Positions 35,070 to 48,411 of a DNA stretch of 64,000 nucleotides are shown here, piece after piece; positions within the stretch are counted from its first letter, which is position 1, and every line of letters starts with the position of its first letter. Location: contig OX387603.1 of NCBI GenBank assembly GCA_947568835.1, forward strand, positions 18,314,651-18,378,650, read 5' to 3'. This stretch comes from Protonemura montana (taxonomy: Eukaryota > Arthropoda > Insecta > Plecoptera > Nemouridae). A program made the position numbers and the translations under genes. The notes under the pieces are model-generated. The model saw only the letters and a program-made list of their open reading frames with translations, made no database searches and was not told the origin of the DNA.

Positions 35070-36920
35070 CATCATCTGGACACTTCATGTGCTGGCGAGA
35101 CGAATTGCTATTTTTTTCTTCGAATTATGCGTGTTTTCTTTTTAGGGAAAGAAAAGGAATGTGTTGACAATTCTTTTAAAATTAGTAGAACGGAGTTCCG
35201 ATATGATTTCATTCTCTTCATCATACCCAACGCCACATTTCAATTTTTATATTAATAAAGACCTAGATATTACAAAAGGGGGTTGATATTTCCGGTACAT
35301 TGTGAAGGAAAAAACAACTTGCAACCAACTTGTTGATCACTTTTCGGCTTTCAAACACTTGCGGCCGGTGGTGCTTTGGGGTGGGAGAGGGGGACCACGT
35401 CAACAATACGTCCTCACCTTGCATTTATCTAGGTTAGCCCTTTAAATCGGATCGACAGTCGATATTTCGGTGCAGCGCATCACCCAAATGGACCCAGTGC
35501 ACTGTGAATCTGGTGGTCCGGATTGCGAGGCCCTCATTGCAAGGTACGACTCGATGGTTAGACCCAAAGGTTCGGTGTCGGGGCATGAGGCAAGCTGGTG
35601 AGTGTATGGCTCGCTGTTTGGGACGTAGCGGCAGCTGTCTAGAGGCAGATGGTGGGCCGACCGACGCGATCGGCATCGCCCCGCGTTGGTTGGTCCCCTC
35701 CCGGGGCTTAGGCTGTACGACGCACACTCAAACCAAATGCGATTTTTTACGGATTTCAATCGATTGATACGTTCAGTACGCTGCCAAATGTATTTACTGC
35801 ACAATGCATTAACGTTGCACGTTAGATTATTCGCAACTTAAAATTAGTTAACCCACAAACAAAAAAAAACAAAACCTTACAGCCCTTTTATTATTAAAAT
35901 ATAAACAAACAGCATCCTATAAAAAATGAGATCGAAATATTAAGAAATTTTAATAATATTTACAAATTTGACTTCCGTTGTGGGGCAAAGAACCACGACT
36001 GCATCTTTGGATTGAGGTTAGATCCACATTGGCGTCGTGTCGGCAAAGACTCTGTTTCATGTTGGAAACCCCGGGTAAATCACAAGAAGGACGATGAAAA
36101 AGTGACGTGGTCGTGTGGCTTGCGGGCCTCACTTGCGCCCCCTTGCTTCAAGCTGTGGTATTATCTATCCAAATAAAATAAACACAGTGTGTAGGTGTCA
36201 CCCAAAGACTTTCATATCACGTGCGTTTCAAGGGATGGCTTCGGCGGCAGGATCCAGAATTTTTTAAATAGCTAACAGATGATTTCATTTTTAAAGAGAC
36301 AGAGTTTTTTGTATTTAGTTGCTCTAACCAAAGGAATGTCTCCCCTTTTTAGCTAAGTCACTCATGATACACATAAATAAAATCTATTGTGAAATGTCTG
36401 TTCTTTGTCCTTCCGCCCAGAGTAGTTTTGCACATCCATGAGACCCAGTCATCGCATGTCACAACGCATGGCTGTTTTTTTTGGATATGATGATTTTTAG
36501 TTGTAATTTTAGATCAAATGTCAAGTGTAATGTTTCAAATGATGTTACTGCCTATAATCACCACATAGCTTAACAATCATAAATATTTTACCTGCAACTA
36601 TCATGCGATGGACACACATTGTGTGGAAAATGTAATCAGTGATAACACTTATTGACATGGTAATCAATTGATACAAAAGCAGTGGTATCAACATTCGGAA
36701 TCCCAGAAGTTAGGTATGTCTTTGACAATGTATCGTGTAGTGATGCAACAATGTACAATTGTTGCAATTGTTGCAATGTAGAATGTACAAAAAAAGTGGC
36801 GAAAATAAAACTATATCGGCACAAAAAAAACTCATGTGGTATTAGGTTTATGAGAAAACGTACCAAAACGAATTAACCTCTGGTCACCTCTAACAGTAAG
36901 TCCAATTATCAAGTTAATTT
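35070..36920. other. Non-coding stretch with one unexplained GC-rich block
   Basis: A GC-rich block at 35440-35730 carries open frames on both strands (87-120 codons) with no recognisable protein. I compared it from memory with conserved 18S and 28S rRNA segments and found no convincing match. A short inverted repeat, GCAACAAT/ATTGTTGC, lies at 36745-36765 next to a repeated ATTGTTGCA. Confidence 0.4.
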
Positions 36921-36925
36921 TCGAA

Positions 36926-37211
36926 GGGCCAGTTCTATGTTCAGTTAACTAAGCAAATTAATTAAGCAGCCAGGAGCCGGATTATTACACAAAGCAGATT
37001 TTAAGTTTAAGCCCAGAGTTCAAAAATGATGGTCAGCTAGTCACAGATTTTCAGGGGTTGTTTCCATAGTGAAAACAACTTTACTGCCAAATGTATGGAG
37101 GTTAAATTTACAGAGGCTAACATTGAAAATACAAGTATTTGATTGGCGTTAACCATGGAGATGAGTCGTTAACTGACTGTTATCTTTTTAACCGATTGTA
37201 AAACTGGTTTC
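36926..37211. mobile_element. MITE-like foldback element (copy C)
   Basis: The left end, GGGCCAGTTCTATGTTCAG followed by TTAACTAAG, has an imperfect inverted counterpart at the right end, which reads AAACCAGTTTTACAATCGG on the other strand. Inside are a GAGCCGGATTATTACACAA motif like the termini of the elements at 61.6 and 63.0 kb, TTTCCATAGTGAAAACAAC, AAATGTATGGAGGTTAAA and TTGATTGGCGTTAACCATGG. Short non-autonomous inverted-repeat elements with GGCC-type ends and CCATGG/ATTGGC blocks fit a MITE. No transposase frame is present. The ends are approximate and no target-site duplication is clear. Confidence 0.5.
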
Positions 37212-37214
37212 GAG

Positions 37215-40200
37215 GGATATTGTATAGGAAGCTAACGAGCGGCCATCGGCATTCCAGTTTTGATGTGCAACGAAATCAATTACCTCCATAAATATATGCC
37301 ACAAATCTAATGATTAATTAATTCAGTTTCATACACTATTTCACCTAATTAGTCCGTTCTACTTGTTATTGTGAATTTGATTGTTGGATAATTATGCATG
37401 ACTTTATTAGAATATTTATGATAATTTCTAGTTACGTTATCTCCATTACTAAACCGAATCAAAAACCGAGCAGGATTTTGTTAAGTTTTTTTTTCTTTTG
37501 CTATTGATTGCTATCTTTTTTCAAATTAGTATTTCGGAACGTACTATACAGAGAGCAAGAAAATTAATACAATTAATCTAAACAATTTAATTGGGGCGTA
37601 ATATTTTGAACTCTGGTAGAATCTTAATATTATTCTTATTTTTTTCCTGAAACCCCAGAAAATGACATGACCATTTTCCCCAACTATTCCTAACCTACAT
37701 TCTTTATTTTACCTACTTCACAAAAAAAAAATAGTATGCACCTGACTCGATTGAGACCCAGGTGTACACACCAAACCCATGTCCGGTGGGCCGAACTCTG
37801 ATTTCTTCCAGTCAGCGTGGAGTAAATTCGCATACTTAAAACTGAAATCATGCGGAGAGCGGACCTTGCGATGCCATGTGCTCTCCGAGCACTCACACGC
37901 ATTGCTTGGCGCTGGTGCTGATGAGAGCTTTGCTAGCGAGGGAGAGAATAACTGCTTACATGTGCCATGGCGGTCTGTCTTAGCTTAGCATTACCCATTC
38001 AAGATCCAGAAATGTTGAACTATTTCTTTATAGCACTTCCGGCTTTTTTTATGTCTTAAAATAGGAAATAACAGATTCGCGAACCGTGATATGAAGATCA
38101 AGTGTGGTCACACTTATAAGAGGAACCATCACAAAAAAAAAGTCCCAAAAATGAATTTTTTTACACAGCACTCATTAAACAAAATATGTAAGTTAGGTTA
38201 GTTACTTTTACAATTACTTTTAATGCGCAAAAAAAAAACTGAAAACGATATTTAATTACTACAGAAATCACCACAGCAAGAAACAAGGAAAACCCACAGG
38301 TAAAACTAAAATCTAATTAAATATCAGCAATAATGATCTTCTTTAATGAACTGCCTTAAAACACATCCGATGCACAAGCTATAAATCCGCACCAGGCACT
38401 ACTTTAGTAGCTGGCCACTCCGGCAGGCGCGTTGCCCTCTAAGTCCCATCGACAGGGTGGTACTAGTATGTGGTTGTGCCACATCTGGTCTCAGCGGGTG
38501 GAGGTAGCACGTGTGCAAAATATTACCAACAATCATGTCGACCGATACGCACTCCTTTTTTTTTGCTACGTCGACCACGGATTTCTTTTATGAATGAAGA
38601 AAACCATTTATTTGATCTCATGTATGTTTGGCTTACGCATGTTTCTATTCGATCTTATTATCTTTGTAAGTGCGTGCAGCGTGTGATTTTCTAGGATGTA
38701 TGGCACGTCTCTACGTGATTTCTGGCGGCTTTAGACCAATTTAATAACCTTGGAGCTGCGCTTCTGTTGAGAATAATAATAAAAATATGCAAACAATATT
38801 TTATGAAGGGTAATTATTTGCCCCCACGTGAAATAAAGTGGTTTTCACTGTCACGTGGTGGTATAAAAAGTTTTTGAAGGATTTATAAGTAGGGCTTTCC
38901 TTATGTTTTGATTTTATATCTATGACTTTTATGGGTGTATGCGATTTCTTATCTAAGGTCGTTTCGGCGCAAGGCTGGAAACGTAATGGCATGGCTACCG
39001 AGCGAATTTGGTCGGAATTTTATCGGTACGTTCAGATGAGATATCTTTATTGATACGATATATTGACATTCGTTTTCCTGTCAGATGTTCGAAAATTCTC
39101 AATGAGTGACATACATTTGTGACGTTGTTTTGCTTTTTCTCCGCACAGAGATACCTGGTTTTTGTGACCCATTGGCCTAACAGTGAGGAAAGGGTAAAGG
39201 GTAGGGTTAGGGTGATGCCTTCTGCAAATTTCAGCCTACAAGCTGTTTAAATAATGAAATCTCCCTGTTATGTAGCATTGGATATTTCGCATTATTTTCG
39301 AACTGTGCAACGTGGTGCAATTTCTGAAAGGGCTGCCTCCCTCCCCCCCTCTCCTGACCTATTTATGTACATGGTTTTATGACCTAAAACTTTTCCAAAC
39401 ACTAAGATGCAGCTGTCTAAAATGCACCCGCCATGCGCTACAGCAAATGCACCTTGAGGCGAATGGGTTAAAACTGGGCTAACCAGCGAAAAGGATCTTT
39501 AAAAATACAAAAATATCAATCCGTTTCATGCGATGTCCCAGTGACCTCCTACCCATGAAAGGTAACATTGAAAATGGGCTTGTTTTTCCGAAATTATTAC
39601 TATCTACACCTGGAGAGGTGGCTAACAGAAAATGTGCACCTTTCGTTTATTGAAAAGATGGTAAAAATTAGGTTAGACGTGGCATTGAAAATTGAAAATA
39701 TTATTGATGAATAGGTAAAAGATCCATATGTCTAGTTTTTATATCGCATGCTTCGTTTATGTAGTCACGGTGTTCCTTATGAAAGACCATGGCTTTATCT
39801 TGAGAAACCAATCAAAAGCTGGAAGATTTAAGGGTATTGGTAAAGGTACCACAGAATTCCAGGTGCTTAAGCTAGTATAGCTGAGTCTTGTGAGAAAATC
39901 AACCCTCCATCTGTTTTGGAAATAGATTATCAATCAAATCGTCTTTATAGAAATGGGTAGATGTTATACTGGTATAGATTATTCAAAAAGGGATAAAGCA
40001 AGAATCCATTTCCGTAATGGATTAGTCTTAAGATATTCGATAAGATCAAGACTATGCCATCGAGTCACGATGAAATTAATTCAAAGCTTTAATTAAAACA
40101 GGACGAAAAAGTTATTTCACTTAAACCAACCCCTAATTAAATAAATATCAGTACGATAAAAATACGATTTTTTGTGTGTGTATTTCCGAATAATTTTTTT

Positions 40201-43200
40201 TTCTACTTCTTTAACAAAACTCATAACACCAATTACAGTGAAGACCCGTTACCAAGTTTTCTACATATTTTATCTTCAAATAACAAATCAACATTTACTT
40301 TTTTTAAATGAAAACTATGACGGAAAAACGCTTCCGTTCTTTGCGGCTGGTTATATAGTTTTCAGCTATACTTGAAAGCATAAAATGTAAGTAAATATCA
40401 GCGTGACGTTTTCAGCCACCCCGATCGAAACGATAAGTCAGATATTTCTCGAGCAATTACCCACAACTGCCAAGTCGGTAATAAATTATTATAATCACTT
40501 GACTGCGGCGAAAATGTTAAGCTGCCCAAAACAGAACGACCAGCGGCACAATCTTTAAGTACTCTTGAAAACAGTTTGAGCAGTAGTACATGCTAGCGCT
40601 GACGTACATTGCCCCTTCTAAACTCTCTTACACGGGTGTAATTAAAATCTATCATACAGAGTAATTTATTTGGAAACCTGCATTTGAACTTTAATTCCTG
40701 CTTGGATAATAATACGGTAATTAGCATTTTAGCGGCCTTTAAATAAATACACCATGCTAGAAAAACAAACATTAAGTACTCAAAAGAAAAACCAAAAAAG
40801 CGACAAGAATTGTGTGAAAATTGTCTATGAGAAACTGCACTTGTTGGTTAATTGCACCAAACTTAACAAAAACAAATGCACTAAATACCATTTTGTAAAT
40901 ATTTCCTGTAATTAGTCACTGGCACTTCTGTAACCTAGTTCGAATTTAACAACGCTTTTGCGTTATTCTTATCAAAAAATACGACAGCCTCAAACAATCC
41001 CGTTTTTATTTGATTCTCGAAAAACAATTTGATTGATGATGATTTTGGAAGACACATATTTTCGACTGCCATCCGAGGTATAGCAATCACTATGCATGGC
41101 TCATAGGTCGCAGATGGTCGGGGGGCAAATGAACAAACCTCAAGTCTTCAAGATCCACTAGATGCACTGGGCAGCTGACTTGTTATACCACCGGATGGAC
41201 GTCATATGTTTGAGAGAAGAGCGAGAGCCCGAGCATGAGCCCATCACAGCCCTATGGCGCCTCTCAGCCAAAAGAGAGGTGCTTTAGGCCTCACATCTGT
41301 TACACCTTATATTATTTCTAGCTTACATATGTGTTTTACCTGAAGTTAGTTAAGTTCGGAAGCGAAGTGGCTGTCACTTATAAACGCCCGTAACACCTCG
41401 AAAGCTAATAATTAACGTCACATTTATAATGCTATCGATCAAAATGCATTGGGTATCAATCAAGCTAGTTTCCGAGATGTGGATTTTCCTGAAGTGGGCT
41501 AATTATTTAATCAATTAAATAATTGGCTTTATATAGGTGTGCCATTTGGTAACATTACTGGCGAAGTTGTTGAACCGAATAATGGTTGATATTGTAAAAT
41601 GCTGTTGCACCTTATGGCTTATGAAAAATAAGAAACACTTAACTTGTTTAACAATATCTGGATTGGAATTTAAGAAATAGTGGAGTCGAGACGAGTTGAA
41701 ATGACGACACTTGCCAAGATGAACATGAATCGAACTACGACCCTCCTGATAGCCTCTATGGAATGTTAAAAAAAAATACACCTCCTTTTTTTGGGACATA
41801 CTATACTACGACTTTGAAGTCTATGGTAGTTTTGGCTCTATAGCTCAACAGACCTACATTTGATGTATTTCGATTAAAAATCAAAGGGTATTTAAAATCC
41901 AGCAACGAACGATTTCGTCGCTGTAAATAATCCAAATTCCCTTGAAATCGAAATGGGTTCATCCAGTTTCATTGAGTGATGTCTGTTCATAGTCTCAAAT
42001 GTGTTTATTTTAAGAACGTCTCTCAGTATCACCGTAGAACATTGCTAAGCTTTTTACACGACCTTTTAAGAACAACCCTTCTACCAAAAATGCAAAGGGG
42101 TTGCACGATTTTAACCAAATGTTTAAAAATAACACCCCCATCGGAACGAGACCCTAGCAAATACAGCGACCCCTCCTTCATCCTGCCTCGTCCTGCAGGA
42201 CGAGCTAAGAAAACATATAAAATACTGCTATATAAGATTTATAATATTGTCAATCACTATTCATTTAGAGACGCTGTATTCTCATCCATCTTGCTCTGGT
42301 GAGCAGACAAGCAGAAACGTATGCTGACTGAAATTCTGACGTGATTTTGACACATGTCTTCCTTCTATTATAAATCATTATTAAATGAAATAGAGCAATT
42401 GTAATTCACTGTGAGTTGTGACCTTAAGAGTCTAGAAAATAATTTAACTCTCTTTGATACTACTTTTGAGGCTTGCTGAATTTTTTTGTATGTATATTGG
42501 GGAAGACCAAAATGCGACGCTCCTTTTTTGATGACACCTTGTGTCTCTCATTAAGAATTGCAGACCTTTATAGGAATCATTTGAATACTCGTCAACGTAT
42601 TCGGGGTGCAGGCCAGCTAAATATGACACCTCTTTATCTATATTTCTGCGTTAGTTAGCGTCGCTGCAGATATTCTGAAAGACTACACTTCCTGTCAAGT
42701 GTTGGATGTCAAAAATTGGGGACAAATTATACAAAGTGGGTAATTTTATGCACGACCTGTTAATCATTAGCAAGAGAATGTCTCTATTTACAAGTTTTAC
42801 TAGTTTGAAAGAAAAAAAAATGTTAATTTGGAAACCTGTAGCGCACGGTGGCACGTAATTGGTTTTCTGAACCCCGGAGTAAATTGCCGGTAGGAAGTTC
42901 TTGAAGAAGCGTCGCCGATGGTTAGATTCTAATCGCAAGTCAATTTATTACATCAACTTTACTAGAAACTATTTTAATTCAAAAAAGGCAATGTTGTCGA
43001 GAAATTTGATTTAATTCTTCTTCTACTTTCTATTATAAAAATCAAATACTTTTGAAAATGTCGTGTAATTTTTCAAACTTCTCTATTTGACACAAGATTT
43101 GAATTTAATTGGTAAATTAATTTTCTGCATAGTAAGTGTGGAAAACAAACAAAAACATATATATTTTCTAGCACCGGTGACCTACCGGCATAATAGACAA

Positions 43201-43870
43201 GGTCAGACTATCAGGTGTGCATTTTAATTCATCACAGTACAGAGTAAATTTAATTACTTCGCTAACAGTATTTAGGCTCGTCGTAAGTGTACAAGCTAGA
43301 CACTTCCTTGACGATCAGTTTCCGGATCATTGTTCCTGGGAACAAATGTACCGATCGGGATCGGCCATTTCTAACGTGTAAATGAGTGTGAACATAATTA
43401 CGTTACTAGTTGGGCTTGAGTCCTACATTTTAAGTTTTAGCGGACCAAATTTTAGCTTGAGAAAGTTAGTGGTGGGTAGGGAAGCCTTCTGATTGGGATA
43501 TGGTATTCGCCATATCATATGGTATATCATATGATCATATGGTATACGCTAGCATCCCTGAACTGGAAAAATGAAAAATAAAACCACAAAACCAGTGCAT
43601 CATTAATGGTATTTTCCAAACTGTAACATCACTTTGTTTTCGTTCAATTGTAGTTTCGTTATTGTAGTTTATTTTCGTTTTACTGTAATTTTAGTTTGTA
43701 GTTCCAGCTGTCATTTTGCTGCTTACGTTGATACTTTGATATTGATATCCGTTAACGACGCTAAGAAAAAACGTAATATATTTACAAATCAGTGAAAAAT
43801 CGTTGACTCCTTCAAGAAATCATAACTATTTTTCACAAAATTCATCTCGGGCAACAACAACTTCCAAAAT
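37215..43870. other. Non-coding stretch, no gene recognised
   Basis: Minus-strand frames at 41515-41799 and 42651-42938 are long but anonymous. A 14-bp palindrome, CATATGATCATATG, lies in a TATG-rich tract at 43528-43541. An isolated telomere-like GTAGGGTTAGGG occurs once near 39200. No other structure was recognised. Confidence 0.45.
43528..43541. repeat. 14-bp AT-rich palindrome in a TATG-rich tract
   Basis: CATATGATCATATG is its own reverse complement. The flanks (43511-43547) repeat CATAT/ATATG. Confidence 0.85.
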
Positions 43871-43881
43871 GCAAGCTATAC

Positions 43882-44075
43882 CTTAAAAGCAACACCTGAA
43901 AACATTCGTGCTTCTGAATAGGCAGTCATGATGCACCAGCGTGACGTAACCCGTGAGTGTCTTGGCTTGGCCACTCGCAACATGTCTTCTTGATAGTAAC
44001 TCCAAGAAGTTTCGTATGGTCTGGAGAGGTCAGTTGGGGGCTTGGCAAGTGAAGCGATGCCCCCCTGCATCTCGG
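43882..44075 (-). CDS. Candidate internal exon, THEG-repeat-like
   Basis: On the minus strand a T-rich acceptor, TTTAGTTCCAG, ends at 44076. A 194-nt exon follows to a moderate donor, TTTTAAG|GTATAG, at 43882/43881. The frame through it is open: GAG, then ATG at 44070-44068. It contains GIASLAKPPTDLSRP and, 25 residues on, MLRVAKPRHSRV, with a tryptophan between (ETSWSYYQED). Two L/V-A-K-P motifs at such spacing, each preceded by a hydrophobic residue, resemble the short repeats of THEG-like proteins, which are testis-expressed and also occur in flies. If no donor is used, the frame stops at 43876, six bases further on. No neighbouring exons were identified, so it may be an isolated exon, a retro-copy fragment or chance. 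Confidence 0.35.
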
Positions 44076-44089
44076 CTGGAACTAAATAT

Positions 44090-45760
44090 ACCTCCGACTT
44101 TGCCGGCTAGCACGCTTCGCGGCCCGCCTGAATGAAACAAGCCCGAGACGCGCGATGCCTGGCGCTGATTGCGACCTTACACCGCGATTTCGATGTAAGA
44201 AAATCTCAATGAGCCCATAGAGGGGGAGAATTCGGATTGTTTTTAGGGTCTTTTATTTAAGCAGCTCGTAAGATGCATTACATCCTTAGATTAGACTTCC
44301 GTTTGCAATTGAATCAATCAGGTCGATGAATTTGGTTGGGACTTGGGATCAAGTCATTCTAAAGTTAGCGCTTGTATTTAAAGGGGTTATTGCCTGTAGC
44401 AATTATTTATTTGTGGTGTGTACTTGGGTTTACAAAGAATCTAAGCCCGTGTGTCCAGCATTCACTGGCATTTAAAAATGCATTTTTAAGATTTTTACCA
44501 GATCGCTCAGCACTTTTGTCGACCCAAAATGACCACTGGAATTTGCTCAAAACCTGACATACAGATTTGGTCAAATAGCTGCTGTTTTTTTTAATGTATG
44601 CTTTTAGTAAATTCTAAATTCAGAACTAGGAAATACGGACAATCTACGACTAGGACATTAATTTCAATTTCTAAGAAAGTGAGCAGGGTTTTAAAAAGTG
44701 TTTTGCCAAAAATTCAAAACAAGGAGCAAATCAAATTTGTTACGGGCTGGGAGCCAAATTGGCAAAATTGGATATACGCATAACAACATTTAAAATAACC
44801 CACGATTTAAGGATTGTGAAATTATTTTTACCGTCCAAAGAACAAGTGATTCAAGAAAAAGTATGTCCATCTTCAATCTGGTAGATTGTAGTAAATAACT
44901 TGCTTTGCTATCAGACTGCATGAAAACTTATATAAGAATAATTATATTTTAATTATATTTCCATGCAAGCTAGTTAAGTCAAAGACTAATTACAAACTGG
45001 TAAATTAGACCGACCAAGCCTACCTGTAAATGGATGGCGGAACTTATTGTTTCGCTATCAAACAATTACTATTAAGATGATTGTAGAAACGGGCGAACTC
45101 TCGTGGTCGAGAGGGAACCAGCGATGAAGACGCTGTTGAAACAATCTTCATATCGCACCCTAGATTAAACTCCTGGTTGATCCCGATTTACTTTGATTCG
45201 CGAGTGGCCAGGCTAAACAAGCTCAAGTGACTTGCCGAAAAAATTGCATATATCATACTATAATGCAACTGTGTGAATGCGAATTACACTGAGCGTAAAA
45301 TTACTTCGCCTAACGGTCATCGCAACATGAAAACACAAAATTTAGAGCGGAACCACCCTCCCATTCCCAGTATCTCTACGTTCCTATCACATCAAAAGCA
45401 ACTGCGGAGGTGCTAAAGAAGAATAAGATATTATAATTTACAGAAAACACTGGTCAAAATAACTAAACCGCTACTAAAGACTAACTTAAGTATACCAAAT
45501 CAGTGCAGCAAAGCCTGTTTTTTTTTTAATTTCTTTCATTTTCCAAATAATTTTCCTTTTGGCTCATGATATGTCCACTGCAGCCACACGAATTGGATAA
45601 GATATCAAAGAGTGACCAAATTGCCGCCAAAGCATCAAGACAAATCCAAGAAAGATCCTGTTTTCTTCAACCGATTACTGTAGTTTCCAGTTTTGGACAT
45701 CAAGAAAGCAGTAAAAGACAGTCGAGGTGCGCTAAGAAATCTCTCAGAAAAGCTTTACAA
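44090..45760. other. Non-coding stretch, no gene recognised
   Basis: The stretch is AT-rich apart from 44090-44180. Frames at 44372-44783 are short and anonymous. Confidence 0.45.
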
Positions 45761-45766
45761 TATTTC

Positions 45767-45957
45767 CAAGAAAGCTCCAAGATGGTTTCTAGAAATCTAG
45801 TGCAGCCTACTGCCACTTGGGCGCAGTCTTAGCTGGGAAGAGAGCAGCTCAAAACAGCGGGGCTCTAAAAAAGCTCTAAGATAGCTCCAAGAAAGCTCTA
45901 AGATAGCTCCAAGAAAGCTCGTATAGCCTGCCGTCACTTGGGCCCAGTCTCGGTGGT
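45767..45957. repeat. Local duplication with a 22-bp tandem repeat core
   Basis: Two perfect 22-bp copies of AAGCTCTAAGATAGCTCCAAGA lie at 45871-45892 and 45893-45914, followed by a partial unit. A flanking segment containing CAGCCTACTGCCACTTGGGC and CAGTCTTAGCTGG (45817-45838) is repeated in diverged form as TAGCCTGCCGTCACTTGGGC and CAGTCTCGGTGG (45923-45955). An expanding local array or an old segmental tandem duplication explains this. Confidence 0.75.
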
Positions 45958-46042
45958 CAAACAGAGCGTCTTAGCTCGCCGTTTCCGGTCAGTTTGAGCA
46001 GAACACGAGTCTACCGGAACTGCGCCTCGCGGCGTTCGGGCA

Positions 46043-46161
46043 AGGCACACGCTTACCTCTGCCCTCCCTCTGGCCTCCCGTCCCCACCTGGACAAAGCCA
46101 GCACACACCCTACATCGTAGAGTACGTTTTGCAGAAGCAGTCCCCAGGCAAGGCGCTTCAA
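46043..46161 (-). CDS. Possible minus-strand exon with a strong donor, unassigned
   Basis: The minus strand shows GCAGAG|GTAAGCG, a close match to the splice-donor consensus, near 46051. Two frames are open into it. One begins with ATG at 46161 (LLQNVLYDVGCVLALSRWGR). The block at 45960-46130 is distinctly GC-rich. No family is recognised and no upstream acceptor or initiator could be fixed. It lies about 2 kb upstream, on the same strand, of the THEG-like exon candidate, so the two could belong to one transcript. That is speculation. Confidence 0.2.
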
Positions 46162-46164
46162 AAA

Positions 46165-48400
46165 TATAAATTCCCGGAAATTTTTGCAAATAATTTCCCT
46201 TTCAGACGAGTTAAATTGAAAGAAAAGCTAGTTATAAAGTAAGCACATGAGATTCTGACAAACTTTGATTGCTAGCAAGAAGCATTCTTCCATTTTCCTG
46301 GTGTGACCTTGAACAAGATCCGTCTCATTTTTTGGTGGATGATCAATACTGGAATATTGATGTTTTTTAATCATGCAATTATAACTTAGGAGCAGTCAAA
46401 TTAAGCTTCCAGAATTACTGCAAGACGTTTATTTTAATTGTTTTAAGCCAAAATGAAAATGGCATCCATAGTGCTAGCGGCTGTAACCAAATCACCAAGT
46501 TGGCAGAACCACCCCATAATACATTTATGACATTTTCAGGTTTCACAAGTGGACTTGGTACACTTATCATTGCATAGGAGATGCTTATCTTCGGTAGCTT
46601 TACACGCTATGAACGCACGACCAGTGACAGCCCGAAATGAATGCACCATAGCGTGAAGATGCTCGACATTTATTATTACCTAGTATCTACGCACATCCTC
46701 ACATTCACAGCGTGTACGCATTATAATGCGTGATGTGAGCGAAATCCCTTCACTTGAGATTTCGCATGGTTGAAAAAACTTGCTGCCCAATCGAGCGTCG
46801 CCCATGAAGGTGACCTGCCCGATGGAATTCACAAGCGTACATACGCGATTTCGTCTTTATTTTGTATGCTCTATTTACATGTGGTACCAGTACAAATTGT
46901 TAACGGTCATTTAAACGAAATGAGGGTGACGAACGTACTGTTTATCCCACTCATCATGGCAGTCGCATATATTAAGGTGAAATTGTAAGAGCTGCTTAAT
47001 TTCTGGAATACCGTTCGCAGAATGTACCTAATGGATACTGGTAGCAAATGTGTAGTTTATATGTAAACCTACAAATTGTGGACATATATAGTATTTATTT
47101 AGTGAAATGACGCATATAATATCAGACAGTGTGTGTTTTGGTAATGGATTTTGGCCAGACCAATATTTTCTTTGCATCTTTCAAGGCTTACTCATCAAAA
47201 AGACGTCTAGACATGATACCCAACCAACGGAAAGAATACAAAAATAACTGCATTATGGCTCATTACGCGAATTTTACCACCGAAATTACTCAACAATTCG
47301 CACTGCACTTCGTTTCGACGACGGCAACTTTTCGCAACGCTTTTCCGTTGCGCCGATAAACTCGTAGTGACACGCAATTCACAACAACTTTTTCTTTTGG
47401 CCAATTTCAAGACCCTCTCTGTACGGGCAGTGCGAGTGGGCGTCGAAGATTTACAGGTTAAACTTAATTAGAGAGAAGCATAAAACTATTGTCAGAGACC
47501 AAACAAACCAGTCCGCTGCATTGGAGCAGAGAGAATCGAGGTTTTGTCTGAAAGCGAGCGTTGGCTTTGGTACTCGCCTACTTTAAACGCAATGCTTCAC
47601 CCCAAACAGCAACGAATGCCTACTAATTTACTCAGCAATGAGTCATGTCTCAGTGTTGAGTGTGTTTTCTGCACAAGAATGTCAACAACCAATAAAATGC
47701 ATTGAGACAGTACGCAATTATATTTAGCTTTTTCAGCCCGCAGCCTGCAGGTTTCACCTGTGCTAGTAGATTTTTTTTTCTAAGCAAGTCGACGTCGATG
47801 AAAAACTGAAATAATGCTACGAAGGTTTACCACAGTGCGTTTGGTTAGACTACTCGGAACTTCAAGCGCTATTGCACTGAATTTTGCTCTTTCAACGCAC
47901 ATAAAAACAACAATTATGACATTTTTTATCGATAGTGGCGGAAGGGGAGACAAGAATTTTACCTGGCCATCGCTTTTTCAACCCAAGTCTAAATGGTATA
48001 ATATCAGTTGCATCTTCTTCAAGGTAACAAAGGCACCTTGACTGGAGGTCATGGGTCAATGCCACAGATACTAAAATTTGCTGTGCTTTCAAATGCAGGA
48101 CGTAGTGTCCCAAAAATACACACGTTTCTAGCGTACCCTAACATAACCCTAAACAATTCACAATTAATTTTGTCATCATACCAATCTAATTCGCAATGAT
48201 AATAATGATAATTTTAGTACACCAAGATCTTTTCTCAACTATACAACAAAGCGAAACAAATCTAGCTTGACAGAAGATCAGACAGAAACGATCTAGCTCG
48301 TTCATTCGAAGACAACTTGTTTTTTGTCTTTTCAGTTTCTTTATAGCCCCCGAGTGTCACAACAACCGTCAGGTGGTGTGTCTTTAACCACTTTTCCACC
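46165..48400. other. Non-coding stretch, no gene recognised
   Basis: Only short anonymous frames are present. No repeats or RNA genes were recognised. Confidence 0.45.
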
Positions 48401-48411
48401 GCCATCGTGCG

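Noticed and set aside
39199..39214. Telomere-like GTAGGGTTAGGG
   Set aside because: A single partial occurrence without tandem repetition, so not an interstitial telomere array.
43528..43541. Palindrome as a transcription-factor operator
   Set aside because: It lies in a low-complexity CATAT/ATATG tract, so symmetry is expected by slippage.
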